A DNA stretch of 64,000 nt, from assembly GCA_045132775.1 (NCBI GenBank), contig JBGUSX010000141.1:1-64000 (forward strand), given 5' to 3'. Under the pieces are notes generated by a model. That model did no database searches. It was not told where the DNA came from and worked only from the letters and a program-made list of their open reading frames with translations. The translations under genes were made by a program, and so were the position numbers. The DNA is from SVTX01 sp045132775 (lineage in GTDB: Bacteria; Bacillota; Clostridia; Oscillospirales; CAG-272). Shown here one piece after another: positions 17,168 to 27,123 of this stretch (position 1 is the stretch's first letter; every line of letters begins with the position of its first letter).

Positions 17168-20140
17168 TCAATTATAAGTTGAATTGAGTGTGTCGTAGTA
17201 GTAGCAGAGCTTTGTCCATGAATTCTTTACGTTTTTAAACGAATATTTATCCATGAGTGCCTGGAGAATCGTTGCGAGATTTTCATCTACCGCGACACAT
17301 CCTTCAAGCTCGGGGGCATCCTCGCTTGCGGGGATCATCTTTTCGACGTATGCCTTTACCGCTTCAGTGAGGTCCTTGCCCTCTCCGTGATATTTGCCTG
17401 CCAAAACCTCTTCGAGCTTGTACTCTTCAGCCCAATATTCGTATTCGTCGCCGAATACCTGCTTGTAGTATTCTCTGCATGCGTCAACATCTCCGCCAAG
17501 CTCCTTGAGCTTTCCGAGTACCAGATGGTCGTATTCGTCAAGCGAGAAGTTGAAGCCACCGAGGTCTATCATTTCAAGTATTGAGTGGGAAATTATAGAG
17601 GTAGGGAACTTGAAGTCCGCGTAAACTATCGAGCCGAGTGTTCCGTCTGCGCGGAGCTCGTGGTAGTAACCGTCGTCGCCGAGCGCTACGTCTATTCCGC
17701 CTGCGATGGTCTCATTCATTCCGCCTCCTGCGCTCTCTTCAAAGGTGAAGTATCCGGGAGAAGCTACCTTGAAGTGATCGTATGACTCTGCGATGTATTT
17801 GACAGTAAAGGTAAAGCTTCCTGCAGCGTAAATATCGTAGTAAGCTATATCAATATAGTAGGTTTTACCTGCCTCGAAATAGTGCACCATCGTAACGTTG
17901 GTGGTATCGAGTGCAACACCTGTGTAGGGACGGTCGGTCGTTTCCGCGGTATAGATTAACTCGCACGCATCATTGAATAACCAGCCGTTTACCTCGTCCT
18001 CGCTATTTGATCTTATGATATAAACGCCGCTCTTTTCGGGAACGAACTTGTATTTAAGACCTCTGGGCATAATTACTCGTCCGTCGTAGGTTACGGTATT
18101 GAGTTTTTCTTCTGTATCCGTAGAGACAAGGGTATCGAATGCCGCGAAGAACGCAACGCCCTTGACAGGGTCGCCGAGCTGCTCGTTTGTTCCGTATGCG
18201 TCGTAATAAACGCATGCCTGGAGCCACTGGAGAGGATTCTCGGTTTCGTATCCGACTAGCTCTGCGGATTTTTCAAGGATGTCCTTGAGCTCTTCTGTGA
18301 CGGGGGAGAAGCCGTACATTGTTCCGTTGATAGCGTAGTTACAGTAGTCGACGAGCTTGACGTAGAGATCCTCGCCGTTGTATACGAGAGACCCGTTGTA
18401 GCCTAAAATATTGAGGGACTCCTCAGACAGCTGTGTTGAACCCATAAGATCAACGAGTATAAGGGGTCCGTTCGCGTCTCCTACGTGGTAATAGCCGTCC
18501 TTTTCGTTATAAACGGGGGTGATATAGTTCTGATATCCGAGACCGTTGGGGTTCTTGTTCGTTGCCGCCTGGCGCGGAATGTATGTCGCGGAATCTATCT
18601 TGTCTGCGCTGACTTTTCTGATATTTCTGAGATATACCTTGTCGGTGCCTGTATTGGTAGTATCATCCTTTAAATATACAAGGGAGATCTTGTAAGTTCC
18701 GTCCTCCACGGCAACGTAGGGGTAGCAGGTGCTCCAGCTTTCGCTCACACCGGAGATCTTGTAGATATCCTTACCGTTTACGAGTATATAAAGGATATCA
18801 ACCGCGAGCTCTGTGTCAGAGAACCAGTCGATAGCAAGCGCCTCGCCTTTTTTGAGCTCAACGTCTAAATGGATGGTTGCGAATGAAGAATCTATTTCGG
18901 AGTTTGCAGGGAAGATACAGGGCTTTCCGTCCTTTTCTCCGATCAGGAAGGGCCATGAAAGCTCAGCGTCCTCGGAGTTCTTTTCAGGGTAATACTCTGC
19001 GCTGAAGCCGCTTCCGTTTATTGCCGCACCTATTTTATCGGATGAGGGCATTTCTACATTAGGTGTTTCGGTGGGGACGAGCTCCTCCAAGGATGTGAAG
19101 AGCTTTTGCTCGTAATCCTCTGCCGAGAAGTGCTTGAAAGCGGATACGAAAGGCTTTTCGCTCGGGATCGCGCCTGCTTCGATCAAGCAGATAACTCCGT
19201 ATCTGTCGATGAAAATTGAGGTGGGGTATGCGTTTACTCCAAGTGCCTGTCCGAGTCTTGAGTAGTCCTTGGCAACCGGGAAGGTGAGTCCCATGCTGTC
19301 CTTGAATGCCTTGACAGACATATCGTTATCGGTGGGATAATTATTGAGTGCTATGACCTCTATATCATCCTTGTATTTTTCATAAGCGGAGACGAGGTAG
19401 GGGAACTCGCTGATACAGGGCGAGCAGGTCGAGAACCAGAAGTTGATGAGCACGCCCTTCTTTTCCTTTAATACCTCGGAAAGTGTAAGGGTGCTTCCGT
19501 CGGTGAGGGTGACGGTGAAATCGTGCATGATATCGCCGGCCTTATAGGAAACTCCCGTAAGATTCGAGTCGGGAATGACCGAGGAGGTGAGCACGATCTC
19601 GACGTTGCTACTGTCAAGTGCGTATCTGTCCTCGACGATATATCCCTCAAGGGAATTTTTGGGGAGCTCAACGGTATAATTGTCTGCTTTTTCGAGCTGT
19701 ACCGTTGCTACACCGTTTTCATCGGTCTGTGCATAGCTCTTAAGGTCGTCATCGACGTAGATAAAGAGTGTCAGATTCGGAATGGGGCGGCCGCCTATTG
19801 TCTTTACTGAAATTGTATATTCGCCCTCAGCTTTGTTCGGATCCTCTGTCTGATCCTCACTCTCATCTTCCGTGGGGGCAGACGTAGGAGCGTCTGTAGG
19901 AGCGGAGGTGGGCTCGTCAGAGGGCTCGTCTGTAGGAGCGAAGGTAGGCTCGTCAGAGGGCTCGTTTGTAGGAGCTGACGAGGGGGCGTCGGTCGGTTTT
20001 GATGATTCGGTTGACGTTGAGTCTGTTTTTTGCGATTCCGAGCCGCTTTCGGTTGAGCCTTCTCCTGCGTCGATATCGCAAGCTGCAAAGGCGGAGACGA
20101 GAAGCAGTACGGTCAGCAAAAGTGCTGTGAGCTTTTTAAG
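17168..20140 (-). CDS. Lipoprotein with TlpA thioredoxin domain, 5' end missing
   Basis: About 990 residues. The recognisable start LKKLTALLLTVLLLVSAFAA plus C is a lipoprotein signal peptide, but its first codon is CTT (20138-20140) and no ATG, GTG or ribosome site precedes it. The frame stays open to a TTG at 20209, through sequence that encodes the subtilase on the other strand. Next come a Thr/Pro/Glu-rich linker, a beta domain, a TlpA/ResA domain with CSPC (INFWFSTCSPCISEFP), then beta domains including two GYYH modules. It probably is an extracytoplasmic thiol reductase working with the polyferredoxin genes downstream. Missing 5' end discussed separately. Confidence 0.7.
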   Translation of the reverse strand, partial: LKKLTALLLTVLLLVSAFAACDIDAGEGSTESGSESQKTDSTSTESSKPTDAPSSAPTNEPSDEPTFAPTDEPSDEPTSAPTDAPTSAPTEDESEDQTEDPNKAEGEYTISVKTIGGRPIPNLTLFIYVDDDLKSYAQTDENGVATVQLEKADNYTVELPKNSLEGYIVEDRYALDSSNVEIVLTSSVIPDSNLTGVSYKAGDIMHDFTVTLTDGSTLTLSEVLKEKKGVLINFWFSTCSPCISEFPYLVSAYEKYKDDIEVIALNNYPTDNDMSVKAFKDSMGLTFPVAKDYSRLGQALGVNAYPTSIFIDRYGVICLIEAGAIPSEKPFVSAFKHFSAEDYEQKLFTSLEELVPTETPNVEMPSSDKIGAAINGSGFSAEYYPEKNSEDAELSWPFLIGEKDGKPCIFPANSEIDSSFATIHLDVELKKGEALAIDWFSDTELAVDILYILVNGKDIYKISGVSESWSTCYPYVAVEDGTYKISLVYLKDDTTNTGTDKVYLRNIRKVSADKIDSATYIPRQAATNKNPNGLGYQNYITPVYNEKDGYYHVGDANGPLILVDLMGSTQLSEESLNILGYNGSLVYNGEDLYVKLVDYCNYAINGTMYGFSPVTEELKDILEKSAELVGYETENPLQWLQACVYYDAYGTNEQLGDPVKGVAFFAAFDTLVSTDTEEKLNTVTYDGRVIMPRGLKYKFVPEKSGVYIIRSNSEDEVNGWLFNDACELIYTAETTDRPYTGVALDTTNVTMVHYFEAGKTYYIDIAYYDIYAAGSFTFTVKYIAESYDHFKVASPGYFTFEESAGGGMNETIAGGIDVALGDDGYYHELRADGTLGSIVYADFKFPTSIISHSILEMIDLGGFNFSLDEYDHLVLGKLKELGGDVDACREYYKQVFGDEYEYWAEEYKLEEVLAGKYHGEGKDLTEAVKAYVEKMIPASEDAPELEGCVAVDENLATILQALMDKYSFKNVKNSWTKLCYYYDTLNSTYN

Positions 20141-20165
20141 TGACGATGCGGATAAGGTCGCCGAC
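20130..20165. other. Head-to-head junction of two 5'-truncated genes
   Basis: The signal peptide of the minus-strand lipoprotein ends its readable sequence at 20140, and subtilase-like prodomain sequence begins on the plus strand at about 20142-20160. There is no intergenic DNA, promoter, ribosome site or normal start codon for either gene. A rearrangement breakpoint or an assembly join fits best. Confidence 0.6.
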
Positions 20166-23100
20166 GTGATCCTTGATGAAAAGAAGGATATTCTCGCGGG
20201 ACTTGACAAGTTGGGCGTTGATTATTCTCTCGGCGCGGATTACAAGGCGATATTCGGCGGCTTTGAGCTCGAGATCACCGCGCGTGACTTCGAGGCGCTC
20301 TGCAAGTCGGTAGGCGACCGCGCGACAGTCATCGTAGGAGACAAGTATCTGCCCGCCGAGACTCAGCTCGTTGAAAACTCGGTCAACGTTTACAGTACGG
20401 GTATTTTCGACAGCTCCTCCTTCGGCTACAGCGGAGAGGGAATGGTCATTGCCGTGCTCGATACCGGTCTTGACTATAACCACAGTGCGTTTTCAGTTGG
20501 CAACTTTACTGCTGACAGAAATAAGCTTGGTCTTAAGTTCTCGGATATTGACGGCTTTATCCGAGATACCGAGGCGATGAGACTCCATGCGGGTCTTACC
20601 GCGTCCGACGTATATCTTAACGAGAAGGTTCCTTTTGCGTTTGACTATGCGGACGGAGACCCCGACGTTTATCCCATGACACCAAGTGCCGCAGAGCACG
20701 GAACTCACGTAGCGGGTGTTATCGCAGGTAAAGACAGTGAGATCACCGGTGTTGCTCCCAACGCACAGCTTGCTATAATGAAGATATTTTCCGACGTGGA
20801 GGGAAGTGCACGCTCGTCCTGGATACTCAGTGCTCTTGAGGACTGCGTAACGGTAGGCGTTGACGTTATCAATATGTCTATCGGTACGAGCTGCGGATTC
20901 AGCCGCGAGATGGACAGAGAAGCTATCACGGGTGTTTACGACCGCATAAGAGCTACGGGAATCAGTATGGTGGTCGCGGCATCCAACAGCTTCAATTCTA
21001 CATACGGCTCCGAGAAGAACGGTAACCTCGGACTTACCTCCAACCCCGACAGTGCGACCGTCGGCTCGCCTTCTACATACGAGGGAGCAATGTCCGTCGC
21101 ATCTATCAGCGGAACCAAGACTCCTTACCTTTTATACAACGATACAATAATTTACTTCACCGAATCGACAGACCGCGTTGCAGAGGAAAAGAGCTTCTAC
21201 GACGATATTCTTAAGAAGGGTCAGAGTGAGCTTGAGATCGAATACGTGACTATCCCCGGTGCGGGAAGAGGTGCGGACTACTCGGGACTTGACGTCACGG
21301 GAAAGATCGTTCTCGTTCGCCGCGGTGCTACTACCTTTGAGGAAAAGGCGAACGTTGCACAGAGCAAGGGCGCTGTCGGTATCATTATTTATAACAACGT
21401 TTCGGGTGATATCAAGATGAACGTCGGAGAGGCGACTCTCGGTGCTGCATCTATAAGCCAGGACGACGGAGAAATGCTCGCGGCGGCGGGAAGCGGTACT
21501 CTTAAGCTGAGTCGCTCGCAGACCTCGGGACCCTTTATGTCAGACTTCTCATCCTGGGGACCTACTCCCGATCTTGGGATCAAGCCCGAGATCACCGCTC
21601 ACGGCGGAATGATCTATTCTGCAGTGCCCGGACAGAGCTATGACCGTCAGTCAGGTACTAGTATGGCTTGCCCCAACATCGCGGGTGTTACCGCACTTAT
21701 CCGTCAGTACGTTATCGAGAATTTCCCCGAGATCGCAAACGACAGGGTAAAGGTCGCGGCTCTTGTAAATCAGCTTATGATGTCAACTGCTGACATCGTT
21801 TATAACACGAACGGTCTCCCCTATGCCGTCAGAAAGCAGGGAGCGGGACTTGCGAACCTTGATAAAGTCGGAAAAACGACTGCATACATTATTACATACC
21901 GCGACGGCGAGGAGATGGACAAGTCAAAGCTAGAGCTTGGCGACGATCCTTCAAAGAGCGGTGTATATACACTCAGCTTCTCGGTCAAGAACTTTGGAAA
22001 GACCTCGCTTTCCTACGACGTGTCGGCTCACGTTATGACCGAGGGTGTCAGCGAGACAAAGACCCAGCAGGGTGAGACGACGGTTGACGAGCTCGGATAT
22101 ATCCTCGGCGGTGCTAATGTCGAGATCGTTTCGGTCAACGGCGGAACGCAGAACGGAATGAACGTTACTGTCTCTGCAGGACAGACCGCTGACGTGACTG
22201 TAAAGATCACTCTCTCCGACGAGGATAAGAAGTATCTTGACGAGTCCTTTGAGAACGGCATGTACGTTGAGGGCTTTGTTATGCTCGATGCGGCTGATGA
22301 TAAGACCGTTGACCTCAACGTTCCTTACCTTGCATTCTATGGCGACTGGACGGTTGCACCTCTGTTCGACCTTGATTACTTTGCTACAAACAAGGATGAG
22401 CTTGACGATTCGATCGATCTGCTTGACAAGACTCTTCCCGATGCCTACGCTACTCGCCCCATCGGAAGCGTGCAGAGCGATTACGTGAGCTATATGGGTT
22501 CGTTCTATTTTGTTCAGGATCCCTCCGCTACAAAGATAGCTGCGGACAGAAAGTATATTTCACTTTCAAACCAGGAGGGCTCGGTGCACGAGCTCAGTAA
22601 CGTCTGGGCGGGACTTTTACGTAATGCCGCGAAGATAGTTATCACTATCACCGACGACGCTACGGGTGAGGTCGTGTTCGAGAAGGTCGAGAACGACGTG
22701 CGCAAGTCCTACGGCGACGGCGGCTCGATCTATCCCGCGGACATCAAGATAGGATTTGATGCTTACGAGGAAAATCTTAAGAATAACTCAAGATACACCG
22801 TGAAAATTCAGGGATATCTCGATTACGGTGACGGCGGATCGGAGACGAATCTGAACAATACGTTCGAGTTTCCGATAGTTACCGACTTTGAGGCTCCCGC
22901 AGTCACGGGATGCGAATTTTACACCGAATACGACCGCGACGCAGAAAAGACAAGACTATTTGCAAAGATAGCTGTTTACGATAACCACTATTCGATGGCG
23001 CTCCAGGTCGGATACGTCCGTCGGGACGGAGAGGGTTCGTATATTCTCGACACCTTCGATCAGTATCTTACCTCTGTGTATTCCGAGGAGAATTCAACGA

Positions 23101-26100
23101 CATACGTTGTCTATGAGCTGACCGATTACGTTGACGACATAAGAAGGGGAGCGGTGAACAAGAACAGCTTTACCGTTGCGACATACGACTACGCGCTCAA
23201 CACCGCGACGTATGAGATCCGGCTTCCCGACGATTTCGACGCCTTCTACTTTGAAGAGGAGAGCCTTGAGCTCTCGCCAAACCAGGTATATACTCTCAAG
23301 CCTCTTGCCACCCCGGGCACAGAGTGGACAGAGCTTCTTGAATACGTTTCAACCAATACCGAGGTCGCTCACGTGATTAACAACAAGCTTGTCGCAAAGG
23401 CACCCGGTCAGACGGTGATCATTGCAAGAGATCCCGTTACAAATAAGCGAACGATGCTTGACGTTACGGTTCTCGGAGAAGAGGACGACGGATACGTCAA
23501 GTACGATAAGCCCGTGACAGACAATTTCGTTCTTACGGGTTATCTCACGAACAAGGCTTACTACTTCCTTTCAACTGATGAAAGAGAGATAGGAAGCACG
23601 GGCGACGAGATGAAGTTCGTCGGCTCTCTTTACTCGCTTTCAATGTATCCCTCCGAGGCGGTCACACTGAGATATAAGCTCGACGCTTATTTCCCCGAGG
23701 ACACCGAGGTGGTCTGCTCTTCAAGTAACGACGAGCTCGTCAAGGTCGAAGAGGTGAGAGGCGAATGGATGATCACTGCGCAGGCGGAGGGCTTTGCTTC
23801 TGTTTCTGTCGACGTGCTTATGGACGGTAAGAGCACCTACTATTCGCAGTCGATCAGCATTGAGATAAAGGATCCTTACATTACGACGGGACCGTCACTT
23901 ACTCACTATTTCGGTCTTGGCGGTAAGGTAGAGATCCCCGATACGCTTGCAATAACAGATATAGGACAGTTTGCTTTCTCGAACTTCGACTACGTGCCGA
24001 AGGGCGAGGGCGACGAGATATCCGAGGACGATCCCACGACTACGAAGCAGTGGTTCCTTGGAGACGATACCATTACCGAGGTCGTTATTCCCGAGGGAGT
24101 AAAGACGATAGGCTCTTACGCATTTGCAAATCTTACGGCTCTTACAAAGGTAGTTCTTCCTTCAACGCTTGAGAGGATCGATTTCGGCGCGTTCATCGGC
24201 TGCACCTCTCTCGTTGAGGTCGAGGGAATAGAGAACGTCAAATTTATCAACCGCTCGGCGTTTGAGGGCTGTGCGCTGAAAAACAAGGTCGATCTTAAGA
24301 GTGCGGTCGCGATCGCTGACAGAGCGTTTGCGGGCAATACGGGACTTGTCGAGGTGGTTCTCGGTGAGGGCGTTCAGTCTGTAGGTGCTTACGCGTTTGC
24401 CGGTGATACCGCGCTTAAGGTGGTTACCATCAATGCCGAGATGATAAAGCTTGGCAGATACGCATTCGACGGATGCGAGTCTTTTGAAAAGATAGATATC
24501 AATGCGGCGGTAATTCCCACTGCGGCATTCAACGAGTGCAAGTCGCTTAAGACCGTTAAGCTTGGAGCGGCAGTAGCGGTAATTTCCGAGTACGCGTTCA
24601 GTAACGCGGCGGCTACCGAATTTATAGTTGATGAAAATAACAGCGTGTTCGCTTCGTCGGAAAACGGCGAATATCTTACAAACAAAGAGGGAACAGAGAT
24701 CCTGCTCTTAGCTCCCGGTATCAAGGGCGACGTTGTGATCACGGATGAGAAGATCACATCCGTCGGAAGCGGTGCGTTCTCCGGAAACGCGAATATCACG
24801 TCGGTAAGTATTCCGAGCGTTACCAAGGTTTCGGATTATGCGTTTGCTTACAGCGAGAATCTTGAAAAGATCGATCTCGGTGCGCTCACAGAGATCGGAG
24901 ATTACGCGTTCTACAGAACAAAGGTAAGCGAGGTTCCTTCGCTTGACGGTGTGTCGAGAATAGGAAGCTATGCGTTTGCATACACATCCGTTACTTCTCT
25001 TGATGTTCCTGCGGGTGTGACAGTCGGCGAGGGCGCATTCAGAGAGTGCAAGGCTCTGGCAACTGTAACGATCGGCGACGGAGCGGTCATAGGAAAGGAT
25101 GCATTCAGGCTTGACAGAGAGACAAACTTCACAAGCGAGCCCGGAAGCTACCGCGACGAGTCGAACAGACTTGTTTACTATTACATCTATACATCTCCCT
25201 TGCACAGTCTTACGATCGGTGACAACGTAACGGTCGGTGACGCTGCGTTCATGGGTGCGGCGGAGCTTGAGTCGGTCACGCTCGGTAAGGGAACGAAATT
25301 AGGAAAAGAAGCATTCTACAATGCGGTTTCCTTGAAGAATATCGACTTTACAAAGATCGTCGAGATCGGTGCGGGTGCGTTCTCGGGTGACGTTCTTTAC
25401 GAATTCTCGGATCAGAGCATGAGTGAGCCGAGAATAGACGCGAACCGCGAATATACGTACAAATATTACGCGCCTGCATTTACTATGATCGATCTTTCAA
25501 AGGTAGAATCGATCGGCGAGGATGCGTTTGCATACTGCCGCGAGCTTGTTTCGGTCAAGCTTGGCAAAAATATTACTTCTATACCTGCAAGAGCGTTCAA
25601 TCTTTGCGTTAAGCTTACATATATCGATCTCTCCGGAGTCAAGGAGATAGGCGAAAACGCATTCTGCGAGACCGCCTTGAAGTCTGCAGATCTTTCAAGT
25701 GCAAAGAAGATCGATAAGTTTGCATTTGTTTACAACGCAAGGCTTGACTCTGTAACGCTTGCAAAGGGTGCTGTGCTCGGTGAGGGTGCATTCTCTTACT
25801 GCGATACGCTCTCAAAGGTCAATGGAAGTGAGGGCATCAAGGAGATAGGCGATTACGCGTTTGCTTACAGTGCAATAACAAATATTGATATTTCGGGTGC
25901 CGAGAGCGTTGGCGATCACGCATTCCTTAAGGAGAAGCTGACCGACTTCTCAGTGGTTCTCGGAGAGAAGCTTACAAGCCTTGGCGAAGATCCCTTTGCG
26001 CTTTGCAAGCTTGATAAGTTTGAGAAGATAAACAAAGAGGAATTTGACGGCAAGGAATTTGACAGACCTACCTCCACTTACGATATAAGCGAGACGGTAA

Positions 26101-27074
26101 AGGTAATCGACGGAAACCTTTATAAGGTCGTAAACAACGGATTGGTATTTGTTTCTTATGCCGGAGAGGGTGACTCGGTCACCGTGGCAGAGGGAACGGT
26201 TCGCATCTCTGCACAGGCATTTGCACAGTCGAACGTTAAGTACGTTACACTGCCTTCAACTCTCAAATCGATAGGACATAAGGCGTTCTACGGATGCGAC
26301 AAGCTTGTGGCGGTAACATTTACAAGCTACGCGGCTCCCGTTCTTGAGGAGGAATACGATTACAGCTACTGGCTCTCTGCGGAGAATCTTCCCGCAACGG
26401 GTAAGTATCAGTATCAGGATGCCTTTACGGGTGAGATCGTTTATTACGACGGACTTGGTATCGTTCCTTACTTTATGTGGAACGCGACCGATACTCCTGC
26501 GGTCATATACTTCGGTGCAACCTTTGCTGATTACGTCGGACACGTAGACCATAGCATCGCGATGGTGAAGCCCGTAAACGGTGTCGGCTACGACTCTTTT
26601 ATCTTCGATAAATACTTCAGTGTTGATATTGAGGGTGCGGCTGCGGCAGATCAGACGACGCTTGATGCGATCACCGCGATCGATTCGCTCCCCGATGAGA
26701 TCAAGCTTGCTGACAAGGCGCTTGTCGAAGCGGCAAGAGCAGCTTACGACAAGATCTCATCCTACACGCAGAGAGCTCTCGTTACAAATTACGACAAGCT
26801 CGTTGCGGCAGAGCAGAGAATAAGCGACCTTGAATATATAGCGAACGGAGATGCGGAGACAGAGGCACCGACCGATGCTCCCGGAACCGCAGAACCCGGC
26901 AAGAACGAGGTTGATCTTCTTGTTATCATCCTTTCTGTCGCTTCGGGTTGCTTGCTTATAGCCTTCGTTGCAGTTGTGATCATCTGCGCGGTAATGAAGA
27001 AGAAAATGAAGCTTTTGAAAAAGGCGGATGAGGAGACCGTTCCCGAAAAAAGCGCAGGAAAATTCCGACAATAG
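20142..27074 (+). CDS. Giant cell-surface subtilase with PA domain and BspA-type leucine-rich repeats, 5' end missing
   Basis: About 2,310 residues from 20142, with no credible start codon or signal peptide. Catalytic triad of peptidase family S8: Asp107 in VLDTGLD, His189 in EHGTHVAG and Ser507 in SGTSMACP, with a protease-associated domain inserted before the Ser (GKIVLVRRGATTFEEKA). Beta-sandwich and Ig-like domains follow. Many LRR_5/BspA repeats of the type IGSYAFANLTALTKVVLPST occupy roughly residues 1,290-2,050. The C-terminus has a Thr/Pro linker, one membrane helix (VIILSVASGCLLIAFVAVVI) and a basic tail. It is probably anchored outside the cell to digest proteins or host glycoproteins. 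The oligopeptide transporter downstream suits uptake of its products. Confidence 0.8.
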   Translation, partial: DDADKVADVILDEKKDILAGLDKLGVDYSLGADYKAIFGGFELEITARDFEALCKSVGDRATVIVGDKYLPAETQLVENSVNVYSTGIFDSSSFGYSGEGMVIAVLDTGLDYNHSAFSVGNFTADRNKLGLKFSDIDGFIRDTEAMRLHAGLTASDVYLNEKVPFAFDYADGDPDVYPMTPSAAEHGTHVAGVIAGKDSEITGVAPNAQLAIMKIFSDVEGSARSSWILSALEDCVTVGVDVINMSIGTSCGFSREMDREAITGVYDRIRATGISMVVAASNSFNSTYGSEKNGNLGLTSNPDSATVGSPSTYEGAMSVASISGTKTPYLLYNDTIIYFTESTDRVAEEKSFYDDILKKGQSELEIEYVTIPGAGRGADYSGLDVTGKIVLVRRGATTFEEKANVAQSKGAVGIIIYNNVSGDIKMNVGEATLGAASISQDDGEMLAAAGSGTLKLSRSQTSGPFMSDFSSWGPTPDLGIKPEITAHGGMIYSAVPGQSYDRQSGTSMACPNIAGVTALIRQYVIENFPEIANDRVKVAALVNQLMMSTADIVYNTNGLPYAVRKQGAGLANLDKVGKTTAYIITYRDGEEMDKSKLELGDDPSKSGVYTLSFSVKNFGKTSLSYDVSAHVMTEGVSETKTQQGETTVDELGYILGGANVEIVSVNGGTQNGMNVTVSAGQTADVTVKITLSDEDKKYLDESFENGMYVEGFVMLDAADDKTVDLNVPYLAFYGDWTVAPLFDLDYFATNKDELDDSIDLLDKTLPDAYATRPIGSVQSDYVSYMGSFYFVQDPSATKIAADRKYISLSNQEGSVHELSNVWAGLLRNAAKIVITITDDATGEVVFEKVENDVRKSYGDGGSIYPADIKIGFDAYEENLKNNSRYTVKIQGYLDYGDGGSETNLNNTFEFPIVTDFEAPAVTGCEFYTEYDRDAEKTRLFAKIAVYDNHYSMALQVGYVRRDGEGSYILDTFDQYLTSVYSEENSTTYVVYELTDYVDDIRRGAVNKNSFTVATYDYALNTATYEIRLPDDFDAFYFEEESLELSPNQVYTLKPLATPGTEWTELLEYVSTNTEVAHVINNKLVAKAPGQTVIIARDPVTNKRTMLDVTVLGEEDDGYVKYDKPVTDNFVLTGYLTNKAYYFLSTDEREIGSTGDEMKFVGSLYSLSMYPSEAVTLRYKLDAYFPEDTEVVCSSSNDELVKVEEVRGEWMITAQAEGFASVSVDVLMDGKSTYYSQSISIEIKDPYITTGPSLTHYFGLGGKVEIPDTLAITDIGQFAFSNFDYVPKGEGDEISEDDPTTTKQWFLGDDTITEVVIPEGVKTIGSYAFANLTALTKVVLPSTLERIDFGAFIGCTSLVEVEGIENVKFINRSAFEGCALKNKVDLKSAVAIADRAFAGNTGLVEVVLGEGVQSVGAYAFAGDTALKVVTINAEMIKLGRYAFDGCESFEKIDINAAVIPTAAFNECKSLKTVKLGAAVAVISEYAFSNAAATEFIVDENNSVFASSENGEYLTNKEGTEILLLAPGIKGDVVITDEKITSVGSGAFSGNANITSVSIPSVTKVSDYAFAYSENLEKIDLGALTEIGDYAFYRTKVSEVPSLDGVSRIGSYAFAYTSVTSLDVPAGVTVGEGAFRECKALATVTIGDGAVIGKDAFRLDRETNFTSEPGSYRDESNRLVYYYIYTSPLHSLTIGDNVTVGDAAFMGAAELESVTLGKGTKLGKEAFYNAVSLKNIDFTKIVEIGAGAFSGDVLYEFSDQSMSEPRIDANREYTYKYYAPAFTMIDLSKVESIGEDAFAYCRELVSVKLGKNITSIPARAFNLCVKLTYIDLSGVKEIGENAFCETALKSADLSSAKKIDKFAFVYNARLDSVTLAKGAVLGEGAFSYCDTLSKVNGSEGIKEIGDYAFAYSAITNIDISGAESVGDHAFLKEKLTDFSVVLGEKLTSLGEDPFALCKLDKFEKINKEEFDGKEFDRPTSTYDISETVKVIDGNLYKVVNNGLVFVSYAGEGDSVTVAEGTVRISAQAFAQSNVKYVTLPSTLKSIGHKAFYGCDKLVAVTFTSYAAPVLEEEYDYSYWLSAENLPATGKYQYQDAFTGEIVYYDGLGIVPYFMWNATDTPAVIYFGATFADYVGHVDHSIAMVKPVNGVGYDSFIFDKYFSVDIEGAAAADQTTLDAITAIDSLPDEIKLADKALVEAARAAYDKISSYTQRALVTNYDKLVAAEQRISDLEYIANGDAETEAPTDAPGTAEPGKNEVDLLVIILSVASGCLLIAFVAVVIICAVMKKKMKLLKKADEETVPEKSAGKFRQ

Positions 27075-27123
27075 CGAGAGGGGGAACGAGGGACAGTAAA
27101 GCTTGCTCCTCATTGGTGAAAAA

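Noticed and set aside
13990..20000. CRISPR-like arrays in the lipoprotein genes
   Set aside because: The tandem units are short in-frame codon repeats (12 bp) for Thr/Pro or Ser/Glu linkers, without spacers.
19872..20141. Open frame giving the subtilase an N-terminal Gly/Val/Ser-rich extension
   Set aside because: It is antisense to the signal peptide and Thr/Pro linker of the minus-strand lipoprotein, has no ribosome site, and does not resemble a signal peptide.
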